Source of the DNA: DATHXC01 sp035459965
GTDB taxonomy: Bacteria; Pseudomonadota; Gammaproteobacteria; Burkholderiales; Methylophilaceae
NCBI GenBank assembly: GCA_035459965.1
Contig: DATHXC010000007.1
Location: 434,001-498,000 of the forward strand
Length of the DNA: 64,000 nt
Direction: 5' to 3'
This document shows, piece after piece, positions 54,541-63,955 of the stretch. Within the stretch, counting starts at the first letter, position 1. Each line of letters opens with the position of its first letter. The notes under the pieces were generated by a model, which saw only the letters and a program-made list of their open reading frames with translations, was not told where the DNA came from and ran no database searches. The translations under genes and the position numbers were made by a program.

Positions 54541-55186
54541 TACTAACTCCTCGCATGAATGCAGCGATCTTGTCCGCATCCTTGATTCCTTTTGTAATCT
54601 CTACGCCACCACTAACATCCACTGCATAAGGCTGTACCTGACGTATTGCCGCACTTACATTTTCGGCATTCAGGCCACCTGCCAATACGATGGGGAGAGA
54701 CATGTTTTTAGGGATAAGTGTCCAGTCAAACACTTGCCCGGTACCGCCTGCGGCACCTTCAGTATAAGTGTCCAGCAACATGGCCTTGGCATCGTGGTAA
54801 TCCAGCGCGTATTGTAGCAAATTTGTATCGGCTTGGACGCGAATTGCCTTCATATAAGGCACTGCATATTGTCGGCATTGTGCAGGGGTTTCATCACCAT
54901 GGAACTGCAATAAATCGAGACGTACCTTAGACAGGGTTAATCTAATCTGCTCTGGTTCTGAATCAACAAACAAGCCTACAGCACTAACAAAAGCTGGCAG
55001 GCTGGCAACAATCTCGGCCGCCTGTTCAAGGCTCACATTGCGCGGGCTTTTGGCGTAAAACACTAAGCCAATCGCATCTGCACCTTGTGCAACTGCAGAC
55101 AAAGCATCTTCTACACGCGTAATGCCGCAGATTTTAACTCGAGTTCTTACTTTTAACATCTTAGTTTTAACATCTTGCTTTAACAT
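54530..55186 (-). CDS. trpF: Phosphoribosylanthranilate isomerase
   Basis: 218 residues from the first ATG. The family core begins RVKICGITRVEDA with the catalytic cysteine, and the aspartate is in VDVSGGVE near 195. Two in-frame starts exist, 55186 and 55159; the N-terminal 16 residues before RVKICG are non-conserved and come from a repeated ATGTTAAA segment, so the downstream start (209 residues) is equally plausible. Followed by trpB and trpA. Confidence 0.94.
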   Translation of the reverse strand: MLKQDVKTKMLKVRTRVKICGITRVEDALSAVAQGADAIGLVFYAKSPRNVSLEQAAEIVASLPAFVSAVGLFVDSEPEQIRLTLSKVRLDLLQFHGDETPAQCRQYAVPYMKAIRVQADTNLLQYALDYHDAKAMLLDTYTEGAAGGTGQVFDWTLIPKNMSLPIVLAGGLNAENVSAAIRQVQPYAVDVSGGVEITKGIKDADKIAAFMRGVSNES

Positions 55187-55280
55187 TAGCCTGATAGTAT
55201 TGGCATGAAGTTAACTGCCCGACAAAAGAGGCTAGTAGCCTAACCGAAAGCGGCTTGGCTGTACACTACACAGCGCAGTA

Positions 55281-56063
55281 TCATGCAAAAACAGTCAAGC
55301 CACGTTGCGTGGCTGGCAAATCCCATTTATCGCTATAGCCTACCCCACACAAATAAAGACCATCCGGCGAGAAGGTAGGCGGCGCTTTGGTGCGATCACG
55401 ACTTTGCAGCAGTTCCAGCATATAGTCGGTAGGATGGTTGCCCTTACCTATATATACAAGCGCCCCCACCATATTACGGACCTGATGATGCAAGAATGCA
55501 TTGGCACAAAAATCAAATAGCAGATAATCACCCACACGTTTGACTTCTGCTTTATGCATCTGTTTCACCGGTGTTTTGGCCTGGCACTCAGCAGCACGAA
55601 ACGCGCTGAAATCATGCTCACCGAGCAAGTACGATGCAGCTTCAGACATCAAGTCAGCATCAAGCTGGGCATGGAACCAACCTGCCTTTCCGGCCATAAC
55701 GGCTGGCGCGACCGCATGATTTAACAACAGGTACTGGTAGCTACGCTGGTACGCAGAAAAACGCGCATGGAACTCTTCATCAACGACTTTTGCCCACAGC
55801 ACGCGTACGGCAGCAGGTAAACTGGCATTCACCCCACGCACCCATGCACTTAACGGACGCTCGGTGGTGGTATCAAAATGGACGACTTGGCTAAGCGCAT
55901 GTACTCCAGTATCGGTTCTGCCTGCAGCAATTACCCTGAGTTCGTGGGCAGCCATTTTCTTCAATGCAGCTTCAAGTCGATCTTGCACACCACAGCCGCC
56001 AGGCTGACTCTGCCAACCACAAAAATGTGAGCCATCATACTCCAGGCCTAATGCCAGCCTCAT
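55281..56063 (-). CDS. truA: tRNA pseudouridine(38-40) synthase
   Basis: 260 residues from the Met at 56063 (MRLALGLEYDGSHF). Catalytic aspartate D51 in AAGRTDTGVHA. An in-frame extension of 33 residues to 56162 looks like a membrane helix but passes through the fimV terminator and is rejected. Modifies the tRNA anticodon arm. Between fimV and trpF as in other Betaproteobacteria. Confidence 0.95.
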   Translation of the reverse strand: MRLALGLEYDGSHFCGWQSQPGGCGVQDRLEAALKKMAAHELRVIAAGRTDTGVHALSQVVHFDTTTERPLSAWVRGVNASLPAAVRVLWAKVVDEEFHARFSAYQRSYQYLLLNHAVAPAVMAGKAGWFHAQLDADLMSEAASYLLGEHDFSAFRAAECQAKTPVKQMHKAEVKRVGDYLLFDFCANAFLHHQVRNMVGALVYIGKGNHPTDYMLELLQSRDRTKAPPTFSPDGLYLCGVGYSDKWDLPATQRGLTVFA

Positions 56064-56146
56064 ACTAACTGCGTCCTGTAATCGCGATAAGACCAGTAAT
56101 TGCCATAAAATAAGCGCAAGTAAAAATCCTTTAACTATTAAAACAA

Positions 56147-56172
56147 AAAGCCGGGCTCGCAAGCCCGGCTTT
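56147..56172 (-). terminator. Terminator after fimV
   Basis: AAAGCCGGGCT-CGCA-AGCCCGGCTTT, perfect 11-bp stem; on the minus strand it is followed by TTTTTGTTTT. Twenty-nine bases beyond the fimV stop. Confidence 0.9.
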
Positions 56173-56200
56173 AACTTTGTTGAATCCCATCAAGATACTA

Positions 56201-59200
56201 TCAGCTTAAGCCTTTGAGAATATCATTGGCACGTAATCGCTGCTGAGGTCCGCCTTCTTTCATCACTTCTTCCAGCAACTCCTTGGCGCCTTCGTTATCA
56301 CCCATATCTATATAAGCCGTTACCAGGTCAAGCTTGGTATCCACTTCAGAAGACTCTTTGGGAGTATCTGAATCTATTTCAGAAGCATCAAGCTCAGCTA
56401 TATCTTCTGCCTTTGTAGCACCAGTAACATCTTCATCAAGGTCAAAACTAATTCCTGATAAATCAACTTCAGGCGCCATGACCTTTGTATCAGCCAATGA
56501 GTCTTCAGGCGTTTGCAAAGTGCCAAGATCAACATCAAAGTTCAAATCAAGCCCACTGCTATCTTCCGGTGCAGCACCAAACACAATATCTTCCGCAGTA
56601 GTGTTGGTATTAATAATCATGGTCTTATCAAAATCAGGCAAATCTGACTCTTTGGCAGCAGGAGTTCCAGCAACTTCATTAGCAACAGATGCATCAGGCA
56701 AATCAAAGCTGATTTCTGGCACGGCTGCTTCAAACGCTGGCTCAAACTCTTCAACTTCCATCTGGGCAATAGAGTCTACTCCTGCGACAGGTACATCTGA
56801 AATATCTACCTCTGGCGCGCTTGCACCAAATTCCGGAATCTCAAAGTCTATCGAGCTAGCTGTTTCCTGCTTACCCAAATCAAACTGCATAGTCGATTCA
56901 GTATCTGGTGTCCCGGAATCGGCATCGTCAGCACTGATCGAACTTAGTTCAGTTGCTGTATCAATTGCAACTTCTTCAGTTGCAGCTTCTTCGCCAACAT
57001 CCATATCAAGCTGGAAATCAAGTTCAGTATCATTTTCGGAGACATCAGCGGCTTCAAATGAAACCGTTTGGTCAAGCTCTTCTTCACCAAGACCCAGATC
57101 AAAATCCAGTGAGGTTTCAACTTGTTCTTCAGCTGGCACTGACTCTGAATCCAAACTGTCAGCAGCAACTTCCAATGGGACATCTTCATCCACTGAAAAA
57201 TCAAGGCTAGGCTTGCTGACGGGATCAACTGAATCGAAATCAGCAGCGGCCAGGCGACTATTGGTTGCAGCGAAGTCATCATTTTCTACAGTGCCGGATA
57301 TTTGATACAAGGGGTTATCTGGCTCTAGTTTGCGGCCGATTTCAGCCACTTTAGCCCATACCGGATCACTGGTACCCAACGAGGTATACATTTCGCCTGC
57401 CATTGCCTCAAAAGCAGAGGCATCACTACGCGCAGCATAGACTTCCAGCAGCTTCATGTGCAATTCGTAGCGCTTAGGCTCCTTGGAAATTGCATCCCTG
57501 AGTATTTCCTCGGCTTGCCTGTCGCGACCATAAGCCATATAGACTTCAGCTTCAGCAATAGGATCGACATCATTGGTGTCTATCATGCCGCCACTACTTT
57601 GCGAGAAGTCGGTAAGGAAGGAAGTATCTCCCGTGTCCACGCTACCACCCAGAGTATTGCCGAATACTGTATTTGCCTTGAGTCCACCTGACGTCAATAT
57701 GGACTTCTCAAATCCATCCAGGCCACGTTTGCGCTTGTTACGCATAAATAACCAACCGCCAACTAATAATGCAACCAGCCCGGCACCGCCGAGTACCAAC
57801 GGATCTTCAGTCAGGCTATCCAATATGCTTGGTTCTTGAATCGGCGCAGGAGGAGTGACGGGTACTACAACTTTCTTTTCCTCTGTTTTTGCGGACTCAG
57901 GTTTCGGCGGCTCAGGCTTAGTAACTACTTCATTAGCTGGTGGAACAGGCTCAGGAGTTGTTGCAGCTGGCGCAGCTACTTCCGGCTTTACATCATCAGG
58001 TTTGGGGGCTTCTGTTTTCGCTGGCTCAGTTTTTGGTTGTTCAACAGGTTCAGACGGAGTTGCCTCGGCATTTTTTTGCAACTGAGACATGGCCTGGCTC
58101 TTCATAGCCAGCAATTTCTGCATATCCTGAATTTGCTTTTCTAGCGTAGCAGCACGATCGTTTGCCTCTTTTATACTGTTCTCGCGTGCAGTGGCATCTT
58201 CTTTCAGCGCTGCTATCTTGTCCTGCATGGACTTTGCATCAGCTGCAGTGATACTGCCAGCACCAGTATCATTTTTTGAAAGCTTAACCACGTCACGTGG
58301 ACCTGTTACAGCAGGTGCGGCCTTATCTTCTGCCTTGGTTGTGATCTTTCCGCCTGCTGATTGATTATTTGAGCTGTCGTCATTCGACGGTGCAGATTCA
58401 GCCACGACACCCGCAAGCTTATTGCGGTAGGCTTTCCAGTCATTGGTATGAACGCGAATTTCTTCAGAGGCTTCGCTTTTACTGACTGACTGCAATTCAT
58501 CTTTAGCAGGTATGCGAATGAGTTGACCGGCTTTGAGTCGGTTGATATTTTGGGCTACGAATGCATTCTTATTGGCACGATAAATACCAATAAGCATTTG
58601 ATCCAGGCTTACACCATCTACCTGATTTTGTGTCGCTATACTGCTTAGTGTGTCACCGCGTGCTGTGGTTACTGAAGATGAGTCGCTACTTGTAGCAGCC
58701 GGGGGATTATCCTGTTTTATACCTTCTGGCTGTGCTACCAGCTTTTTTGATTTCTTACGTGCGGGCTTATCAGCTCCGCTTCCTCCCGCCGTATCCATAG
58801 ACTGTGAGGTAGTAGATGTGGCGGTTGATGCAGTTGAGTTAACTACAGGACTGGATACCGTGTTGTTTGCGCCCTGATTGGCATAACCAGGTGGATCGAG
58901 CAATAAGGTGAACTCACGCAGCAATCTACCAGTTGGCCAATCAACTTGTACCAGCATATCCAGAAATGGATCGGTAATTGGCTGACTAGTGCTGAGCTTG
59001 ATGACAGGTGAGCCATTCGCCTTTTTCTTTACCTCTACCTTGATAGCACTATGTAGCGGTGGACGCTCAATACCCTGCAGGTTATAGGCCTCGCTCGAAG
59101 CTATAGCGGCAGTAAGTTCTGAAAGCTCGTCAGGCGTGGTAGACAGGACTTCAATTTCTGCACTGAGCGGCTCACCCAAGCCCGACATCACGTTGAGCCT

Positions 59201-59284
59201 ACCTAAACCAGCAGCACTAGCCGCCAATGGCAGAAATGCTAAAAACACCCCGAGCGAAATTCGCTTTAATTTGGATTGATGCAC
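56201..59284 (-). CDS. fimV: FimV-family polar hub protein
   Basis: 1027 residues. Signal peptide (about 1-24), conserved FimV N-terminal domain 25-130 (LGRLNVMSGLGEPLSAEIEV), a LysM peptidoglycan-binding segment near 208-260, a coiled coil near 355-405 (KIAALKEDATARENSIKEANDR), a Pro/Glu/Lys-rich linker, one membrane helix near 492-512, then a long acidic cytoplasmic region with TPR-like helices near 580-640 and the C-terminal FimV motif (KLDLVTAYIDMGDNEGAKELLEEV) near 980-1025. In Pseudomonas and relatives FimV organises type IV pili and the cell pole. Confidence 0.94.
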   Translation of the reverse strand: MHQSKLKRISLGVFLAFLPLAASAAGLGRLNVMSGLGEPLSAEIEVLSTTPDELSELTAAIASSEAYNLQGIERPPLHSAIKVEVKKKANGSPVIKLSTSQPITDPFLDMLVQVDWPTGRLLREFTLLLDPPGYANQGANNTVSSPVVNSTASTATSTTSQSMDTAGGSGADKPARKKSKKLVAQPEGIKQDNPPAATSSDSSSVTTARGDTLSSIATQNQVDGVSLDQMLIGIYRANKNAFVAQNINRLKAGQLIRIPAKDELQSVSKSEASEEIRVHTNDWKAYRNKLAGVVAESAPSNDDSSNNQSAGGKITTKAEDKAAPAVTGPRDVVKLSKNDTGAGSITAADAKSMQDKIAALKEDATARENSIKEANDRAATLEKQIQDMQKLLAMKSQAMSQLQKNAEATPSEPVEQPKTEPAKTEAPKPDDVKPEVAAPAATTPEPVPPANEVVTKPEPPKPESAKTEEKKVVVPVTPPAPIQEPSILDSLTEDPLVLGGAGLVALLVGGWLFMRNKRKRGLDGFEKSILTSGGLKANTVFGNTLGGSVDTGDTSFLTDFSQSSGGMIDTNDVDPIAEAEVYMAYGRDRQAEEILRDAISKEPKRYELHMKLLEVYAARSDASAFEAMAGEMYTSLGTSDPVWAKVAEIGRKLEPDNPLYQISGTVENDDFAATNSRLAAADFDSVDPVSKPSLDFSVDEDVPLEVAADSLDSESVPAEEQVETSLDFDLGLGEEELDQTVSFEAADVSENDTELDFQLDMDVGEEAATEEVAIDTATELSSISADDADSGTPDTESTMQFDLGKQETASSIDFEIPEFGASAPEVDISDVPVAGVDSIAQMEVEEFEPAFEAAVPEISFDLPDASVANEVAGTPAAKESDLPDFDKTMIINTNTTAEDIVFGAAPEDSSGLDLNFDVDLGTLQTPEDSLADTKVMAPEVDLSGISFDLDEDVTGATKAEDIAELDASEIDSDTPKESSEVDTKLDLVTAYIDMGDNEGAKELLEEVMKEGGPQQRLRANDILKGLS

Positions 59285-59407
59285 TATCCCACCCTTATCG
59301 AACTTTTTAGTAGCTTTATTAAATTAACATCAAATAGTTAGAGTTGCAAGCTCATACCACACATTATATTTGCAACCCAACTATATCAATGCTCACCCCT
59401 AAACAGT

Positions 59408-60520
59408 TTAACGCTCAACCAATATCCTCAACATACGCCTTAATGGTTCGGCAGCACCCCACAGCAACTGGTCGCCCACAGTAAATGCCGACAGGTATTC
59501 CGAGCCCATACTCAGTTTGCGCAATCGTCCGACCGGAGTAATCAATGTACCGGTCACCGCAGCCGGGGTCAGTTGCTTAATAGTAATATCGCGCTCATTG
59601 GGCACGACTTTGGCCCATTCATTAGCATTGGCCAGCATGTCCTCAATATCAGTTAACGGCACATCCTTCCTAAGCTTGATAGTGAGCGCCTGGGAGTGAC
59701 AACGCATTGCGCCGATACGGACGCATAAGCCATCGATAGGCACAGGATTGCTTTCCCGACCCAATATCTTGTTGGTTTCAGCCTGGCCTTTCCATTCCTC
59801 TTTGCTTTGGCCGTTGCCCAGGTCTTTATCAATCCAGGGGATCAGGCTGCCGGCCAGCGGTACGCCGAAATGTGCAGTGGGGAAACGCTCATCACGCAAT
59901 ATCCCTGCCACTTCACGGTCAATATCCAGGATCGCGGAAGCTGGATTAGCCAGCAAATCATTGGCAACACGATGCGCCTCACCCATTTGCTTAAGTAACT
60001 CGCGCATATTTTGTGCACCTGCGCCGGATGCCGCTTGATAGGTCATGGAAGTTGCCCACTCGACCAGGTTGGCACGAAACAAACCATCCAGCGCCATGAG
60101 CATCAGCGATACGGTGCAATTGCCACCAATCCAGTTCTTTCCGCCCTGTGCCAGCGCACTCTCAATCACACCCAGATTTACTGGGTCGAGAACGATAGTG
60201 GCATCCTTCTCCATCCGTAAAGTGGAAGCCGCGTCTATCCAGTGGCCTTGCCAGCCATCACCACGCAGTTGTGGAAATATCTCGCTGGTGTAATCACCGC
60301 CCTGACAGGAGACGATCACATCCATGGCTTTAAGCGCAGCAATATTTTTGGCATCAGCAAGTGCGGGGGTATCTTTACCAACAACCGGACCGTTACCGCC
60401 AATCTGTGAGGTAGTAAAAAACTGCGGCTCAATCAGGGCAAAATCGCCCTCTTCCAGCATACGCTGCATGAGCACAGAGCCCACCATTCCGCGCCAACCG
60501 ACAAACCCAACTTTTAACAT
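59408..60520 (-). CDS. asd: Aspartate-semialdehyde dehydrogenase
   Basis: Makes aspartate semialdehyde for lysine, threonine and methionine. 370 residues from MLKVGFVGWRGMVGS (60520). Nucleophile C135 in GGNCTVSLM, identical in number to the E. coli enzyme. Nucleotide loop GWRGMVGS at 8-15. Between leuB and fimV, as is conserved in Betaproteobacteria. Confidence 0.97.
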   Translation of the reverse strand: MLKVGFVGWRGMVGSVLMQRMLEEGDFALIEPQFFTTSQIGGNGPVVGKDTPALADAKNIAALKAMDVIVSCQGGDYTSEIFPQLRGDGWQGHWIDAASTLRMEKDATIVLDPVNLGVIESALAQGGKNWIGGNCTVSLMLMALDGLFRANLVEWATSMTYQAASGAGAQNMRELLKQMGEAHRVANDLLANPASAILDIDREVAGILRDERFPTAHFGVPLAGSLIPWIDKDLGNGQSKEEWKGQAETNKILGRESNPVPIDGLCVRIGAMRCHSQALTIKLRKDVPLTDIEDMLANANEWAKVVPNERDITIKQLTPAAVTGTLITPVGRLRKLSMGSEYLSAFTVGDQLLWGAAEPLRRMLRILVER

Positions 60521-60555
60521 TTCAAATCGTCCTAACAATTCTTTAGATTTAGAGC

Positions 60556-61611
60556 CTAAAGCGCCGCGACTACCGCAGCACCCATTTCACTGCACTTCAC
60601 TTTTTTCGTGCTTTCAGTATAAATATCAGCCGTACGATAACCTTGTGCCAATGCCTTTTTCACAGCATCCTCAATACGCAATGCATTCACTTCATCATTG
60701 AAGGTATAGCGTAGCATCATCGCCGCAGAGAGGATGGTTGCTAAAGGATTGGCAACATCCTTGCCAGCGATATCCGGTGCAGAACCATGGCTAGGCTCGT
60801 ACATGCCTTTATTGTTGGCATCCAGGGAAGCTGACGGCAGCATGCCGATAGAGCCTGTCAGCATGGAGGCTTCATCAGACAGAATATCGCCGAATATATT
60901 GCCAGTCACCATGACGTCAAACTGCTTGGGCGCACGTACCAGCTGCATAGCCGCGTTATCTACGTACATATGGCTGAGTTCAACTTCCGGGTACTCGCTC
61001 GAAAGCTCAATCATCACCTGGCGCCATAGCTCTGTGGTTTCTAGCACGTTAGCTTTATCCACTGAACAGACTTTTTTATTACGTTTCATGGCAATACCAA
61101 AGGCTACATGGCCGATACGGCGGATTTCGGATTCAGCATAGCGCATGGTGTTGACACCTTCGCGTTCGCCATTCGGCAAGGTAGTGATGCCACGCGGTTG
61201 ACCAAAATAAATATCGCCGGTCAGCTCACGCACGATCATGATATCGAGACCTGCTACTACTTCCGGCTTCAAGGTAGAAGCAGATGCCAGCTCAGGATAA
61301 AGCAGCGCTGGGCGCAAGTTGGCAAATAGATTGAGCTCCTTGCGGATGCGAAGTAAACCGCGTTCCGGGCGTTGATCACGCGGTAGACTGTCATATTTCC
61401 AGTCACCTACTGCGCCAAGCAACACTGCATCTGACTCTTTGGCCAGCTTCAAGGTGGCATCCGGCAATGGATCGCCAGCAGCTTCAAATCCAGCACCGCC
61501 TATCGGCGCCTCCTGCATTTGCAAACCTATATTTAATGCGTTCAGTACATTAACTGCCTGCGCCACGATTTCCGGGCCGATGCCATCACCTGGCAATACT
61601 GCGATTTTCAT
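60556..61611 (-). CDS. leuB: 3-isopropylmalate dehydrogenase
   Basis: 351 residues. Substrate-binding ERGLLRIRKELNLFANLRP near 83 and the NAD site HGSAPDIAGKDVANPLA near 274-290. Third enzyme of leucine synthesis, after leuC and leuD. Confidence 0.97.
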   Translation of the reverse strand: MKIAVLPGDGIGPEIVAQAVNVLNALNIGLQMQEAPIGGAGFEAAGDPLPDATLKLAKESDAVLLGAVGDWKYDSLPRDQRPERGLLRIRKELNLFANLRPALLYPELASASTLKPEVVAGLDIMIVRELTGDIYFGQPRGITTLPNGEREGVNTMRYAESEIRRIGHVAFGIAMKRNKKVCSVDKANVLETTELWRQVMIELSSEYPEVELSHMYVDNAAMQLVRAPKQFDVMVTGNIFGDILSDEASMLTGSIGMLPSASLDANNKGMYEPSHGSAPDIAGKDVANPLATILSAAMMLRYTFNDEVNALRIEDAVKKALAQGYRTADIYTESTKKVKCSEMGAAVVAAL

Positions 61612-61647
61612 TTGTTCCGACTTTCCAAAAAACTAATGCTAAAAATG

Positions 61648-62286
61648 CTAATTAAACAACCAAGGCTGTGCTGCCTTATGCTTGATCTCGAAGGTTTTAA
61701 TCTTGTCCTGCTGCAACATAGTCAGGCCAATATCATCCAGCCCATGCAGCAAGTTATGCTTGCGCGACATATCGACTTCAAACGCGTGCGTCGCACCATC
61801 TGGCGTTGTCACCGTTTGTGCGGCCAGATCAATCTTAAGCTGGTAACCAACATTGGCGTCCACTGCCATAAACAATGCATCAACAACGTCGGCAGGCAGC
61901 ACGATGGGCAACATACCGTTTTTAAAACAGTTGTTATAGAAAATATCGGCGAAACTCGGCGCAATCACCGAACGGAAACCATAGTCTTCCAGGGCCCAGG
62001 GCGCATGCTCACGGCTGGAGCCACAGCCAAAATTCTCACGGGCAAGCAAAACCGAGCCGCCCTGATAACGCAGCTGGTTCAGCACAAAGTCCGGATTCAG
62101 TGGACGCTTGGAGTTATCCATGCCAGGCTCGCCGTGATCCAGATAACGCCACTCATCAAACGCATTGGGGCCGAAGCCCGAGCGCTTGATGGATTTCAAA
62201 AACTGCTTTGGGATAATGGCATCAGTATCCACATTGGCGCGATCCAATGGCACAACCAAACCATCTAATAATGTAAAAGGCTTCAT
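61648..62286 (-). CDS. leuD: 3-isopropylmalate dehydratase small subunit
   Basis: 212 residues, swivelling domain of the LeuCD aconitase-like enzyme. The substrate-recognition segment ENFGCGSSREHAPWAL near 80 is intact, along with DTDAIIPKQF near 20. Starts at the base directly after the stop of the small lipoprotein gene. Confidence 0.97.
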   Translation of the reverse strand: MKPFTLLDGLVVPLDRANVDTDAIIPKQFLKSIKRSGFGPNAFDEWRYLDHGEPGMDNSKRPLNPDFVLNQLRYQGGSVLLARENFGCGSSREHAPWALEDYGFRSVIAPSFADIFYNNCFKNGMLPIVLPADVVDALFMAVDANVGYQLKIDLAAQTVTTPDGATHAFEVDMSRKHNLLHGLDDIGLTMLQQDKIKTFEIKHKAAQPWLFN

Positions 62287-62415
62287 TTAGTTATTAGGCG
62301 ACTTCTGGATTTTTTCGCCAACCTTTTCTACGTCCTTGCCCAAACCATGCCATGTATTGCAGCCAGCCAAAACGAATGCCGCAGCCAGTAACATCAACGC
62401 CAATAATTTATTCAT
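62287..62415 (-). CDS. Entericidin-like small lipoprotein
   Basis: 42 residues, too short for usual gene calls. Begins MNKLLALMLLAAAFVLAGC, with the lipobox LAGC and lipidated C19; the mature peptide (NTWHGLGKDVEKVGEKIQKS) is an amphipathic helix of the entericidin A/B type. GGAAATG-type site upstream. It fills the gap between leuC and leuD and abuts leuD exactly, so it is probably co-transcribed. Entericidins act in envelope stress or programmed lysis in E. coli; function here is unknown. Confidence 0.85.
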   Translation of the reverse strand: MNKLLALMLLAAAFVLAGCNTWHGLGKDVEKVGEKIQKSPNN

Positions 62416-62461
62416 TTCCTGTTCCTATCAATTCGAGACTATTAATCATTAATTTAATTGC

Positions 62462-63871
62462 TTAAGCTAACTGCCTGACATCTACAAAGTGCCCGGCAAC
62501 AGCTGCAGCTGCAGCCATTTCCGGGCTGACCAGATGGGTACGCCCACCCTGTCCCTGCCGCCCTTCAAAATTACGGTTGGAGGTTGAAGCGCAACGCTCG
62601 CCCGGCTCAAGTCTGTCAGCATTCATGGCAAGGCACATGGAGCAGCCTGGCTCACGCCACTCAAAACCGGCATCGATAAATATCTTGTCCAACCCTTCCG
62701 CTTCGGCTTGCGCTTTCACCAGACCAGAGCCCGGCACCACCATCGCCAGCATAATATTGCTGGCGACCTTCTTACCCTTTGCAACTGTAGCGGCCGCACG
62801 CAAATCCTCAATGCGTGAGTTGGTACAGGAGCCAATAAAGACCTTATCGATGCTGATATCGCTAATCAGTGTATTGGCCTGCAAACCCATGTACTGCAAA
62901 GCACGTTCCCAATCCTGGCGTTTTACTTCGCTGGGTGCATTTTTCGGGTCCGGCACACGGCCATTGATATCCACCACCATTTCAGGCGAAGTACCCCACG
63001 TCACCTGCGGCAATATGTCCGCAGCTGCAAGCTTGACCACAGTATCGAAGCGCGCACCTTCATCACTGGTCAGGGTACGCCAATAGCTTACAGCGGCATC
63101 CCATTGCGCTGCTGTCGGCGCAAACGGCCTGCCCTTGATGTAATTGATAGTGGTGTCATCCACCGCCACCATGCCCGCGCGTGCGCCGGCCTCAATGGCC
63201 ATATTGCATAAAGTCATGCGGCCTTCCATGCTCAAGGCGCGGATTGCCGAACCGGCAAACTCAATGGCATAACCGGTACCACCTGCAGTGCCGATCTTGC
63301 CGATCACAGCCAGCGCGATATCCTTGGCAGTCACCCCATGTGGCAAATCACCCTCTACCAACACCTGCATGGATTTGGATTTCTTTTGCACCAGACACTG
63401 GGTCGCCATTACGTGTTCGACTTCCGAAGTGCCTATGCCATGTGCCAACGCCGCAAACGCGCCGTGCGTACTGGTATGCGAATCGCCACAGACCACAGTC
63501 ATGCCAGGCAAGGTCGCACCCTGTTCCGGTCCGATCACATGCACAATGCCCTGGCGATGATCATTCATCTTGAATTCGGTGACGCCGAAATCAACACAGT
63601 TTTCATCCAGCGTCTGTACTTGCAGGCGCGAAATCGGGTCGGCAATACCAGCCACGCCGGAGCTACGATCTGTTGTCGGCACGTTATGATCCGGCACAGC
63701 CAATATGGAGTTCACGCGCCAAACCTTGCGGCCAGCTAGCTTCAGACCTTCAAATGCTTGCGGGCTGGTCACTTCATGTACCAGGTGACGGTCGATATAG
63801 ATCAGCGCGGTACCGTTTTCCTCGGTAACCACGTGGGAATCAAACAACTTGTCGTACAACGTTTTTGCCAT
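62462..63871 (-). CDS. leuC: 3-isopropylmalate dehydratase large subunit
   Basis: Isomerises isopropylmalate. 469 residues, aconitase family. [4Fe-4S] ligands are one cysteine in GSCTNSR near 347 and two in GCSMC near 406-409. Conserved DSHTSTHGAFAALAHGIG near 130. The upstream leader carries two hairpins. Confidence 0.97.
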   Translation of the reverse strand: MAKTLYDKLFDSHVVTEENGTALIYIDRHLVHEVTSPQAFEGLKLAGRKVWRVNSILAVPDHNVPTTDRSSGVAGIADPISRLQVQTLDENCVDFGVTEFKMNDHRQGIVHVIGPEQGATLPGMTVVCGDSHTSTHGAFAALAHGIGTSEVEHVMATQCLVQKKSKSMQVLVEGDLPHGVTAKDIALAVIGKIGTAGGTGYAIEFAGSAIRALSMEGRMTLCNMAIEAGARAGMVAVDDTTINYIKGRPFAPTAAQWDAAVSYWRTLTSDEGARFDTVVKLAAADILPQVTWGTSPEMVVDINGRVPDPKNAPSEVKRQDWERALQYMGLQANTLISDISIDKVFIGSCTNSRIEDLRAAATVAKGKKVASNIMLAMVVPGSGLVKAQAEAEGLDKIFIDAGFEWREPGCSMCLAMNADRLEPGERCASTSNRNFEGRQGQGGRTHLVSPEMAAAAAVAGHFVDVRQLA

Positions 63872-63902
63872 ATTGCTAACCTGAACCTTCTTTTAGCCCC
63901 AA

Positions 63903-63955
63903 GCCTCACAGATGAGGCCTGACAGCTGAATTTTCAATGCTGGCTTATCGCCAGC
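63903..63955 (-). other. Two hairpins in the leuC leader
   Basis: GCCTCA-CAGA-TGAGGC (63903-63918) and GCTGGC-TTATC-GCCAGC (63939-63955) lie 32-84 bases upstream of leuC. Neither has a T-tract in the right place for a terminator, and I see no leucine-rich leader peptide. Could also be the end of an upstream gene outside the window. Confidence 0.4.

Noticed and set aside
56064..56162. In-frame 33-residue hydrophobic N-terminal extension of TruA
   Set aside because: It looks like a membrane helix but is encoded across the perfect fimV terminator at 56147-56172, and TruA is a soluble enzyme whose normal start is MRLALGLEYDG.
56334..57305. 323-residue Ser-rich open frame on the plus strand
   Set aside because: Antisense to the acidic region of fimV; serine richness follows from Glu/Asp/Ser codons of the real gene read backwards.
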